Source of the DNA: Desulfosoma sp. | GTDB lineage: Bacteria > Desulfobacterota > Syntrophobacteria > Syntrophobacterales > DSM-9756 | DNA length: 64,000 nucleotides | Direction of reading: 5' to 3' | Assembly: GCA_037481875.1 (NCBI GenBank) | Contig: JBBFKY010000012.1 | Location: 43,286 to 107,285 of the forward strand | Shown: positions 28,869 through 37,006 of the stretch, one piece after another | Layout of the letters: every line of letters begins with the position of its first letter | Numbering within the stretch: the first letter of the stretch is position 1 | The notes under the pieces: model-generated | Told to the model about the DNA's origin: nothing | The model's database searches: none | What the model saw: only the letters and a program-made list of their open reading frames with translations | Translations under genes and position numbers: made by a program

Positions 28869-31800
28869 TCATGCCAGAATTTCCTGAATCATCTGTTCCA
28901 AAACGGTCCGATCCCGATACGGACTGTCGGCGGCGTTGGACGGGCACATGGCGATGCAGTTGCCGCATCCTTTACAGAGGGCTTCATCCACCGAGGCGGT
29001 GCCGTATCCCCATTCGTTTTGATAAATACTGACGGCATGGTGCGGACACACTTCGGCGCATCGGCCGCATCCGCGGCATCGAGACGCATCGATGGTCACT
29101 GTATAACCTTTGCTGTGACGTGGGCGCCGTGGCATCACGGCCGCCGCCAAAACCGCCGCTGCCGCCCCTTTAATCCTTTGGGAAATGGGAATCCCGGGCG
29201 GGTTGGCCAAAAAGAGTCCGGGAACCGATGTGGCTCCGGGATAGAAAAAGGGCACTCCAGGAACCCCCCGCCGTTGCATGGTCCATTCCACGGGGCGTGG
29301 CGGCAGATTTTCGTAAGGGACATAAGGGATGCGACGACGAGATCTTTCTCCCAAAATGACCGCTCCGGCATGAAACACCTGCGGAACACCGTCGATGAAG
29401 GCCATGATGTGAAAAGAGCCGACCGTGCCTTTGAGTCCCCTGATGTCCGCGTTCCGAAACACTTGAACATTGGGATGGTTCGGCATGGCTTCTTCGTCGG
29501 CTTCTTCTTGAGTTCCGGTGAAAAGCAAAACATCCATGCCGCATTGGGTCAAAGTCAAAGCACTTTTTAAGGCCGCGGACGATGAGCCGATAACGGCTGT
29601 GGTGAAATTATAAGGTCGGGCCGGCGCGGGCATGGGCTTCAATTTTCGTGTTCGCCCGATGGATCGTTCCAGAAGCCCCTTGAAACGTTCAAAGGCGATG
29701 TCTTGTCCCTGGGCCAAAAACCGAAGAGCTTCTCCGCGCAGGTTACAGGTTTCCACCATGGCTCGGCTGATTCCGGTGGCGTTAAAAAGAGCTGACTTCA
29801 ATCGGCTGCGCTGATCCGTGCAGGCGCTGCACACAAAATCCAGAGGGCAACACACACAAGAGGCCAGGACCACACGTGTCAGTCCCTTTTCTCGAATGGT
29901 TTGCACAAGATATCGAGTTTTTTCAGGGTTGCAGGCGGAAGGGAGCACTTCCGCGTGCACTATATCGGGCCGATCCCGCAAGGACGTCACATAGTCTGTC
30001 ATGGCCTCGGACCAGCCTAGGGAATCGTTGCAGCGGCAGACAAAGACACCAATACGCACCTGCGAGGCCAAGGGAGGATCCGGTGGGACAAAAGACAAGC
30101 CATGGCCTTTCATGCGTTGGGCGTTCTCTCCGAGAAGCACCATGGCTTCTCCAGCTGCGGCGAAACCCCGCAGCATCATGGCATACACGTCTTCTCGGCC
30201 AAATCCCTTGGGGCTGTAGGCCCTGAGCACATCTTCACCGCGAATGGATGGAGCCAGATTGGGGTCCGCCAAGATGACCACACCGGCCTGTTCGACCACT
30301 TCCTGAACCACCTGCCCATGATTGACGGCGCCACAGCCGTTACAGACTTCAAGGCACTGGAGGCATTCGGCACAGACACCGCATTGCAGACAGCGTTCAG
30401 CTTCCGAATGCACCTGAACCTCGGAAAGCCCCAAGCAGACTTCGCTGAAATCACAGGTGCGGCGCGATGGGTCCACATGGGCGGAAGCCGGTCGTCCACG
30501 AAACACAAGGTTTTCGGGAATGGGTCGAAGTTCTCGATTTTCAGGGCGAATGGAGACGGGTTTCACGTCTTCGCAGGACAAAGTTCTATGAACGGCCAAA
30601 GCAGCCCGCCGTCCCGACGCCATCGCCTGGACCACCGAAGAAGGTCCCGAGACCACATCCCCTGCGGCATAGATACCGGCACGGGATGTGCCTCCCTGGG
30701 TATCGACGATGAGAAGTCCCTGGGCGTTCACGGCAAGGGCCGGAGCCGGAACCCCGAAAACAGTGGCATCGGGTTGCTGCCCGATAGCCACAAAGGCACG
30801 ACGGCACGGCCTAAGGAAGGGTTGGGCTCCGGGCTTGGTCACCGGCCACGGGATTCCCTTGGCATCGGGAGGACCGGGAATGGTTTCCACACAGCGCAGA
30901 TGCGTCAATCGACCGTTTTCTCCAAGAAAAGCCGTCACCCGTGTGCGGTCGATCACCCGAACACCTTCCAGACGAGCTTCCTTGACTTCCTCGGGATCCG
31001 CCGGAATCAGATCTTTGGGAAACCAGGACAGAAGGGTCACTCGAGCCTTAAGGCGCACCAGCACTCGAGCCAGATCAAAGGCGGCGTTCCCGTCTCCGAT
31101 AACCACCACATCTTCCGGCAGATGGGAAACCTCGCCTCGATGCACCGAGGACAAAAACTCGACGCACCCATGCACCCCGTCAAGGTCTTCGCCCGGAACT
31201 CCAAGCGAACGGTCTTTCCAGGTGCCTACGGCCACGATCACAGCGTCATAGTCTTGAGACAATGTGTCCAGTCGGCTCAGATCCACGGCATGGGAGGTGA
31301 TCATGCGCACCCCGAGGGATTGAATCCATTGAATTTCTCGATCCAAAACGTCCCGAGGCAGGCGATGAGGCCCAATGCCGTAACGAAGCAATCCACCCAG
31401 CTGGGCTTCTTTTTCAAAGATGGTCACGGTGTAGCCCCATCGAGCCAGATCCGCCGCGGCGGCCAATCCGGCCGGGCCGGACCCGATAACGGCGATTTTT
31501 TCGGGCCTGCGAGGGGCCGTGTGGGCAGTGGAAACCGATGGCGCTTCATCCGCAAGAAAACGTTTGATGTCCTTGATGGCCACAGCTCCGTCCAGGTCCG
31601 ATCGACGGCAGGCGGCTTCACACGGGTGCGTGCAGACACGACCACATATGGCAGGCAGCACATTGTCCCGCCGAATAAGTTCCAAGGCTTCCGCATAAAG
31701 ACCTGCACGGGTCAAAGCGAGATACCCTTGAACGTTCACGTTCAAGGGGCAGGCTTCCTGGCATAGAGGACGCCGGCGTTTGTCGATGACCGCTCTTCCA

Positions 31801-32225
31801 GGAAGCATGTAACGACTGTCCAGATGCACCGGTTTGTTGCCGTCGGCATCTGTCACAGGGCATGTTTCCAGACATCGGCCGCACAGTGTGCACCGGTCCT
31901 CATTCACGTAGGTAGGTTGGACAAGAAGACGTGCCGAGAATCCTTGGGACGAGTGCTTGATGGATGTGACCTGAGCTGGAAGCAGGCATCGAATCTGAGG
32001 ATTTCTCAAAATACGAAGCAAACCGGGACGATGAGCGAAATTTAAAGGAAGCCCTGAAGGCAGTCGCCACACGTCGCGGGCCAGTTTGGCATTGAGATCC
32101 GGGTCTGGATCCACCAGCGTCACGGGCACACCCATTTCACCCAACTTGTTGGCTGCGGCAAGCCCGGCCGGATTGGCTCCGATCACCAGCACCTTGTGCA
32201 GTCGGTCCTTGGCGCTTTCCTTCAT
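28869..32225 (-). CDS. GltD/NfnB-like and HdrA-like fused flavoprotein
   Basis: A 1118-residue iron-sulfur flavoprotein. An N-terminal dinucleotide fold (VLVIGANPAGLAAANKLGEM, 12-31) is followed by a 4Fe-4S motif (CTLCGRCLETCP, 112-123), a GltD-type cluster domain (CQEACPLNVNVQGYL, 155-169; CGRVCTHPCEAACRR, 194-208), FAD loop VIGSGPAGLAAAADLARWGY (246-265), a pyridine-nucleotide loop VVVIGDGNAAFDLA (373-386), a Cys-rich segment (CLQCGVCAECLQCLEVC, 612-628), an HdrA-like domain (GVFVCRCNDS, 726 on) and two C-terminal ferredoxin motifs (1050-1061, 1084-1095). The GltD/NfnB part suggests NAD(P)H contact. Its start overlaps the korC stop by four bases, so translation is probably coupled. Confidence 0.85.
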   Translation of the reverse strand: MKESAKDRLHKVLVIGANPAGLAAANKLGEMGVPVTLVDPDPDLNAKLARDVWRLPSGLPLNFAHRPGLLRILRNPQIRCLLPAQVTSIKHSSQGFSARLLVQPTYVNEDRCTLCGRCLETCPVTDADGNKPVHLDSRYMLPGRAVIDKRRRPLCQEACPLNVNVQGYLALTRAGLYAEALELIRRDNVLPAICGRVCTHPCEAACRRSDLDGAVAIKDIKRFLADEAPSVSTAHTAPRRPEKIAVIGSGPAGLAAAADLARWGYTVTIFEKEAQLGGLLRYGIGPHRLPRDVLDREIQWIQSLGVRMITSHAVDLSRLDTLSQDYDAVIVAVGTWKDRSLGVPGEDLDGVHGCVEFLSSVHRGEVSHLPEDVVVIGDGNAAFDLARVLVRLKARVTLLSWFPKDLIPADPEEVKEARLEGVRVIDRTRVTAFLGENGRLTHLRCVETIPGPPDAKGIPWPVTKPGAQPFLRPCRRAFVAIGQQPDATVFGVPAPALAVNAQGLLIVDTQGGTSRAGIYAAGDVVSGPSSVVQAMASGRRAALAVHRTLSCEDVKPVSIRPENRELRPIPENLVFRGRPASAHVDPSRRTCDFSEVCLGLSEVQVHSEAERCLQCGVCAECLQCLEVCNGCGAVNHGQVVQEVVEQAGVVILADPNLAPSIRGEDVLRAYSPKGFGREDVYAMMLRGFAAAGEAMVLLGENAQRMKGHGLSFVPPDPPLASQVRIGVFVCRCNDSLGWSEAMTDYVTSLRDRPDIVHAEVLPSACNPEKTRYLVQTIREKGLTRVVLASCVCCPLDFVCSACTDQRSRLKSALFNATGISRAMVETCNLRGEALRFLAQGQDIAFERFKGLLERSIGRTRKLKPMPAPARPYNFTTAVIGSSSAALKSALTLTQCGMDVLLFTGTQEEADEEAMPNHPNVQVFRNADIRGLKGTVGSFHIMAFIDGVPQVFHAGAVILGERSRRRIPYVPYENLPPRPVEWTMQRRGVPGVPFFYPGATSVPGLFLANPPGIPISQRIKGAAAAVLAAAVMPRRPRHSKGYTVTIDASRCRGCGRCAEVCPHHAVSIYQNEWGYGTASVDEALCKGCGNCIAMCPSNAADSPYRDRTVLEQMIQEILA

Positions 32226-32824
32226 GCCACGTCTTTCTCCCCGGACTCTTTCTTGCGCCGCCCTTTGAGGACGGCCAGTCCGTACTCATAGCCCTTGTCA
32301 AAAGCAGCCAGGTTCATCTTTTCGGTCCCTTTGGGAACCACATCCTGCACCGTAGTGCGTGCAGCTTCCGGTGAAACGGCCTGGGAGACGGCCGTAAAGA
32401 AACCCACCATGACAATGTTGGCCATCATGCGCCGGCCCAATTCTTCGGCAAAGCGTGTGGCGGGAATGGCGAAAAGGTTTTCGCCTCGTTCCCCATGAGA
32501 GCGTACCAGGTCCTGGTCCAGCAGCAAAAGCCCGTCGGGTTTGAGCATGGCGATGTATTTGTCGTAGCCTCCCTGGGACAGGCACACGAGAATGTCCGGA
32601 CGTCGAACGTAAGGGTAGTGAATGGGTTTATCGGCGATGATGACCTGAGCGCTGCAGGCACCGCCTCGAGCTTCAGGCCCGTAAGATTGGGTCAAGGTGC
32701 TTTCACGACGATCACCCAGACTCGCGGCACGCCCGACGATCATCCCGGCCAACACGATGCCCTGTCCGCCAAATCCGGTAAAAAGAATTTCCTTGTGCAT
32801 GCCCTGCACGGCACCGGCTTTCAT
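32222..32824 (-). CDS. korC: 2-oxoacid:ferredoxin oxidoreductase gamma subunit
   Basis: About 200 residues with the gamma-subunit fold: EILFTGFGGQGIVLAGMIVG near the start, then LTQSYGPEARGGACSAQVII, the usual interface signature. ATG 32824 has AAGGATGG nine bases upstream; two other in-frame ATGs (32857, 32800) are possible. It forms an operon with the alpha, beta and ferredoxin subunits, all minus strand with gaps under 35 bases. Preference for 2-oxoglutarate over other 2-oxoacids is suggested by the four-subunit layout but not fixed by sequence. Confidence 0.88.
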   Translation of the reverse strand: MKAGAVQGMHKEILFTGFGGQGIVLAGMIVGRAASLGDRRESTLTQSYGPEARGGACSAQVIIADKPIHYPYVRRPDILVCLSQGGYDKYIAMLKPDGLLLLDQDLVRSHGERGENLFAIPATRFAEELGRRMMANIVMVGFFTAVSQAVSPEAARTTVQDVVPKGTEKMNLAAFDKGYEYGLAVLKGRRKKESGEKDVA

Positions 32825-32840
32825 GAGAGGCCATCCTTTT

Positions 32841-33683
32841 TTAATGGGTTGCCGCATCTATCAGACGGCATGTTCGATCGTACATTTCAATGCAGGTGGG
32901 GCGTTGTTCCTCGACAAATTTGCCCAAAACAATGCCGCGTTCAAAATCCATGGTCGCTTCGGCGGGGTTGGCTCCGTTTTTCACGATGGTTCTGTTCTGG
33001 TAGATCTTCAGAGTGTCCAAAGGGCGTTCCTTGTTGCGACGACCGTAACCCGTGGGGCACGGGGCTAAGACCTCAATGAAGGCAAAGCCTTTGTGATGAA
33101 GAGCTTCTTGAATGGATTGGGTGAGATCCCGGGTGTGCAAAATGGTCCAGCGAGCCACATAGGTGGCTCCGGCGGCATAGACCAGAAGAGGCAGATTGAA
33201 GGGCCGTTCGGGATTGCCTCGAGGAGTCGTGGTGGTTTTGGCCAAAGGAGGCGTGGTGGCGGCTACCTGGCCTCCGGTCATGCCGTAATTGAGATTGTTC
33301 ACGCACAGCACCACAAGATCGATGTTACGGCGGGCGGCATGAATGATGTGATTGCCGCCGATGGCAAACAGGTCTCCATCACCGCTAAAGACAATGACCT
33401 GCAGTTCCGGCCTGGCCAGTTTCATACCCGTGGCAAAGGGAATGGCTCGACCATGCGTGGTGTGATAAGAATCCAACCTGGCGTACCCAGCCGCGCGACC
33501 GGAACACCCGATTCCGGATACCATCACGGTCTTGTCCAGATTCAGACCGCTGTGGGTCAGTGCCATCAAGCAGGCCGAAAAGGCCGTGCCGATGCCGCAT
33601 CCGGGACACCAAATATGCGGCACGCGATCCGTGCGCACCAAAGGATCTAAAGGATGGTTCAAAGAGGCCTTGGATTTTTTCAT
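32841..33683 (-). CDS. korB: 2-oxoacid:ferredoxin oxidoreductase beta (TPP) subunit
   Basis: The 280-residue subunit binds thiamine diphosphate: GDGDLFAIGGNHIIHAARRN is the GDG-x(n)-N motif, followed by VLCVNNLNYGMTGGQ. The HIWCPGCGIGTAFSACL segment is the usual beta-subunit start that helps hold the cofactor and cluster. ATG 33683 overlaps the korA stop by four bases, indicating coupled translation. With KorA it decarboxylates a 2-oxoacid and passes electrons to ferredoxin. Confidence 0.9.
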   Translation of the reverse strand: MKKSKASLNHPLDPLVRTDRVPHIWCPGCGIGTAFSACLMALTHSGLNLDKTVMVSGIGCSGRAAGYARLDSYHTTHGRAIPFATGMKLARPELQVIVFSGDGDLFAIGGNHIIHAARRNIDLVVLCVNNLNYGMTGGQVAATTPPLAKTTTTPRGNPERPFNLPLLVYAAGATYVARWTILHTRDLTQSIQEALHHKGFAFIEVLAPCPTGYGRRNKERPLDTLKIYQNRTIVKNGANPAEATMDFERGIVLGKFVEEQRPTCIEMYDRTCRLIDAATH

Positions 33684-34825
33684 CGAATATCCTTTATGGC
33701 CTGAACGATCTGTTCTGGAGGAATGACGCTGCCGCCGGCATGCCCTACCATATGGCAAGGGACTCGACCCTTGGCGCATCGTTCCACTTCCAGATGGATT
33801 TGCCCGAGATTGATTTCCACCGTCACCAGAGCTTTCATGCGCCGCGACAGTTCCTCGACCGTTTCTTCGGGAAAAGGCCAGACGGTGATCAGGCGAAGCA
33901 ACCCTGCCTTGATACCCTGGGCACGGGCTTCATCTACCGCCGCCAAGCTGCTTCGGCAAGAGACGCCGTAAGAAACCAGAGCCACCTCGGCGTCATCCAA
34001 ACGATACGATTCCGTACGGAGAATGTCTTTGAGATTGCGGCGAATTTTTCCGATGAGGCGATCCACCATGGCGGCGTGGCATTCGGCCGTCATTACAGGA
34101 TAGCCTCGTTCATCGTGGGTCAGCCCCGTCACGTGAATCCGGTACCCGTCTCCGGCATGGGCCATGGGAGCGACGCCGTCTGGACCTGGACAAAAAGGCT
34201 TGTAACGGTCCTTGCGTCCCTTGGGCTGACGCCGAGACACCGTTCGAATAGCGGAAGCTTCAGGAATGACAACCTTTTCGCTCAAATGCCCGACAACCTC
34301 ATCGGCCATGATGAGGACCGGAAGCCGATATTTTTCGCTCAAATTGAACGCCGTGATGGTGTGGTAAAACATTTCCTGCGGGGATACCGGAGCCAGGGCG
34401 ATGATTTCGTAATGCCCGTGGGAACCCCAGCGTGCCTGCATCATGTCCCCTTGAGCGCCGAGCGTGGGAAGACCTGTGGAAGGTCCGGCCCTTTGCACAT
34501 TGACCACCACACAGGGGGTTTCCGTACAAATACCCAGGCCGATGTTTTCCATCATCAAACTGAATCCAGGCCCTGAAGTGGCCGTCATGCTCTTGACTCC
34601 GGCACAGGAAGCCCCCAACACGGCGGCCATGGCCGCGATTTCGTCTTCCATCTGAATATAGGTGCCGCCCACATCAGGCAACCGATGGGACATATGCTCG
34701 GCAATTTCCGTGGCCGGTGTGATGGGATAACCGGCAAAAAAACGGCATCCCGCCGCCAAGGCCCCTTCGGCACAGGCGACATCTCCTGTGATGAAATGTT
34801 CGCCGGTCCAGACCGCTGGTTTCAT
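33680..34825 (-). CDS. korA: 2-oxoacid:ferredoxin oxidoreductase alpha subunit
   Basis: The 381-residue protein has the pyruvate-flavodoxin oxidoreductase N-terminal fold: CRFFAGYPITPATEIAEHMS, QMEDEIAAMAAVLGASCAGV and TATSGPGFSLMMENIGLG. The C-terminal part (VSYGVSCRSSLAAVDEARAQ, TVWPFPEE) matches the KorA/VorA family. ATG 34825 is preceded by GGAGGTCC. It lies 31 bases after the ferredoxin-subunit gene and overlaps korB, in the order D-A-B-C. Confidence 0.92.
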   Translation of the reverse strand: MKPAVWTGEHFITGDVACAEGALAAGCRFFAGYPITPATEIAEHMSHRLPDVGGTYIQMEDEIAAMAAVLGASCAGVKSMTATSGPGFSLMMENIGLGICTETPCVVVNVQRAGPSTGLPTLGAQGDMMQARWGSHGHYEIIALAPVSPQEMFYHTITAFNLSEKYRLPVLIMADEVVGHLSEKVVIPEASAIRTVSRRQPKGRKDRYKPFCPGPDGVAPMAHAGDGYRIHVTGLTHDERGYPVMTAECHAAMVDRLIGKIRRNLKDILRTESYRLDDAEVALVSYGVSCRSSLAAVDEARAQGIKAGLLRLITVWPFPEETVEELSRRMKALVTVEINLGQIHLEVERCAKGRVPCHMVGHAGGSVIPPEQIVQAIKDIR

Positions 34826-34856
34826 GCTTGGACCTCCACGTCGTTGAAGACCCGGC

Positions 34857-35153
34857 TCAAGAATTTGCGGCAAAGCCGTTCATGCTTGAAGATTCAGGTG
34901 GCATTTCCACGGAAAAAATGGCCAGATCCGGACAAATGATTTCGCAATAATGACAATTGACGCAGGCTTCCGGATGCTTCACTTCCGGAGGGTGATACCC
35001 CTTGGCGTTAAAACGCTTGGATTCCTGCAAAACATCCCGAGGACAAAAGGCGATGCAGTAACCGCATCCCTTGCACCGATCCTCGATGATGACCACCAGA
35101 CCCCGAGAGATTTGAATCTCATCCACGTCCAAAGGGGTTCGCCAGAATTTCAT
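34857..35153 (-). CDS. korD: 2-oxoacid:ferredoxin oxidoreductase delta (ferredoxin) subunit
   Basis: A 98-residue 2x[4Fe-4S] ferredoxin with CKGCGYCIAFCP and CVNCHYCEIICP. It passes electrons from the KorAB active site to soluble ferredoxin or directly to the Hdr-type partners encoded downstream. The start at 35153 has a GAGGGT ribosome site; upstream codons are not family-like. It is the first gene of the kor-hdr operon. Confidence 0.88.
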   Translation of the reverse strand: MKFWRTPLDVDEIQISRGLVVIIEDRCKGCGYCIAFCPRDVLQESKRFNAKGYHPPEVKHPEACVNCHYCEIICPDLAIFSVEMPPESSSMNGFAANS

Positions 35154-35259
35154 AAAAAGACCCTCAACGGCTGATGAGTTGCCCCTGTCTTTTTTTCCCT
35201 CATGGTTTATTGGGCTCTGGATACTGATAAAACCTGGACCCAAAGCGCCTAGGTCAGGC

Positions 35260-35289
35260 ACTAGAAAACAGAGCCGCCCATGCTGTCAA
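35260..35289 (-). promoter_or_regulatory. Candidate sigma-70 promoter of the kor-hdr operon
   Basis: On the minus strand TTGACA (35289-35284) is followed after 18 bases by TCTAGT (35265-35260). The -35 is perfect and the -10 matches 4 of 6. The leader before korD would be about 100 bases. Confidence 0.4.
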
Positions 35290-35320
35290 GAAATTTTTTG
35301 TGAATCCTTCTTAACTACAC

Positions 35321-35353
35321 CTTATCCCCCCTGGTTTTTGACGGAGGGATAAG
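35321..35353. terminator. Inverted repeat between the efflux and kor operons
   Basis: CTTATCCCCCC (35321-35331) and GGAGGGATAAG (35343-35353) pair at 10 of 11 positions with an 11-base loop. It lies downstream of the efflux tolC gene and just upstream of the kor promoter, so it may end the efflux transcript. The remaining 200 bases up to 35554 show no gene. Confidence 0.45.
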
Positions 35354-35554
35354 AGGATTTGGGGTTTCTGACAGACGTGAGCCGATAGGTGTGCTTTGAG
35401 GATCGGGTCCTAAACTTGGAACCTGAACGCCTGGAAGGCTAGGGTTCCGAACCCATGGCTGATTTCCCCCTCGGCTTTCGAGGGAGGGTGACCACAGTTT
35501 TCATCACAAATCCCGTGACAAAGTGTCTTTTCCTTTGCCTTCGCGTCTAGGGAC

Positions 35555-36973
35555 TCAATCTTCAAGAATTCGACCCGTGGCGGCGCGCAGTCGCACCCAT
35601 GCATTTTCCAAGGCGATACGACTTTGGGCCAATTGGCTTTGAGCTTGGACCAGGTCTCGTTGGGCTTGCGTGAGACGCACAAGGGAAGCTTGCCCCACGG
35701 CGTATTCCTTTTCCACCAGGTCTCGTGTTTTTTGAACTAAAGCCGCGTTTTCCTTTTGAAGCCGGAATTGTTCTTGAGCCCCGAGAATTTGCGCCACGGC
35801 CTCCTGCACTTCTTTGGCTGCATCGATTCTGACCTGATGCAAGACCTTTTGAGCTTCCCTTTGAAATTGTTGTGCTTCACGAACTCTAAAGAAGTCTTCA
35901 CCTCCGGAAAAAAGAGGCACCACCATCGCCACGCCTACACTGGATCCGAAATCGTCCTGCTCCATCGAGGCATCGTTGGTGCGGGATCCTTCCACGGTTC
36001 CAAACAGGTTGAGTGATGGAGAGAAACGAGATTGTGTCGATTTTACAAGCGCTTGGGCGGCTTTCAGGGCGAAACGGGCCTGTTTCAGGTCCGGGCGATA
36101 TTTGAGGGCATCATCAAGAGCCTCCTGAACGGATGGGACTTGGAGCAGTGCGGGATCCGGTTCTTCCAAAGGAGCGAGAGAAGTGTGCTCGTTCAAGGTG
36201 CCTTCGGGTAGTCCCATCAGAGCGGCCAGGCCGGTGAGGGCCACACGTTCTTCTTGGTCGGCTTGAATCTTTTGTGCTCGAGCCAGATTGGCCTGCACCT
36301 GAAAATTCAGAACATCGCTTAGGGAACCCACTCCTAGAGCTTCTCGAGCTTGGGCGTCCTTAAGTTGCCGGTCGTTAAAGGCTTCATCGGCTTGGGCGAT
36401 GATGCGGCGTTGGCGGGCCAGTTGGGCCAAAAAATAACTGTCGGCGACGGCGCTCAAAAGCACCCGCTGTGCTTCCCGATACGCCGCTTGAGAACCTTGT
36501 TCGTTGAAGCGGGCCGCGGCCAGAGTGAATTCTCTGTGGAAGCCGTCAAAAAGGGTGAGGGTGGCATTGAGGCCGGCGCGATAAACATCTTCCCGTGCTG
36601 TAGGGATTGTTCCCGAAGTGATGGAAGAAAAGCCGGAAATGGGAAAATCCCGACCTTGGTTTTCGGCCGGCTTGACACGGCTGGCGCTGGCCGATCCTTC
36701 CAGCCGTGGTAGATACCTCGACCATGCCTGCCGAACCTTTTCGCGGGCCTGAGCCGCTCGAGCTTGAGCGGCTTCAAGAGACGGGTTTCCCTGCAGAGCC
36801 AAACGCTGAGCGGTCTTAAGATCCAAGACGGCGGGGAGTGGAACGGAAGCCGGAAACGAGAAGGTTTCCTTGAGGGGTGCCGATGTTTCGGCCGGAATTC
36901 CAACAGGGAGCTGAACAAGAAAGAAACAAAGCAGGACCAGACTGTGCCGAAGATGAATCCGTGGGTGTCGCAT
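35555..36973 (-). CDS. TolC-family outer-membrane efflux protein
   Basis: About 472 residues from ATG 36973. A signal peptide (RHSLVLLCFFLVQLPVG) is followed by two outer-membrane efflux repeats: LDLKTAQRLALQGNPSLEAA near the start and ALKYRPDLKQARFALKAAQA in the second half, each with the expected long helices and a final RLRAATG end. It is the outer-membrane channel for the RND pump and fusion protein encoded just upstream in the same operon. An earlier ATG at 37003 is possible, but the hydrophobic core then starts unusually late. Confidence 0.9.
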   Translation of the reverse strand: MRHPRIHLRHSLVLLCFFLVQLPVGIPAETSAPLKETFSFPASVPLPAVLDLKTAQRLALQGNPSLEAAQARAAQAREKVRQAWSRYLPRLEGSASASRVKPAENQGRDFPISGFSSITSGTIPTAREDVYRAGLNATLTLFDGFHREFTLAAARFNEQGSQAAYREAQRVLLSAVADSYFLAQLARQRRIIAQADEAFNDRQLKDAQAREALGVGSLSDVLNFQVQANLARAQKIQADQEERVALTGLAALMGLPEGTLNEHTSLAPLEEPDPALLQVPSVQEALDDALKYRPDLKQARFALKAAQALVKSTQSRFSPSLNLFGTVEGSRTNDASMEQDDFGSSVGVAMVVPLFSGGEDFFRVREAQQFQREAQKVLHQVRIDAAKEVQEAVAQILGAQEQFRLQKENAALVQKTRDLVEKEYAVGQASLVRLTQAQRDLVQAQSQLAQSRIALENAWVRLRAATGRILED

Positions 36974-37006
36974 GCTTTGCTTTCCTTTTTGAAATTCTTT
37001 CAAGTT

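Noticed and set aside
30102..31766. A 554-codon open frame on the plus strand opposite the large flavoprotein gene
   Set aside because: It is antisense to a gene with clear domains, lacks any family motif and reflects codon bias of the minus-strand gene.
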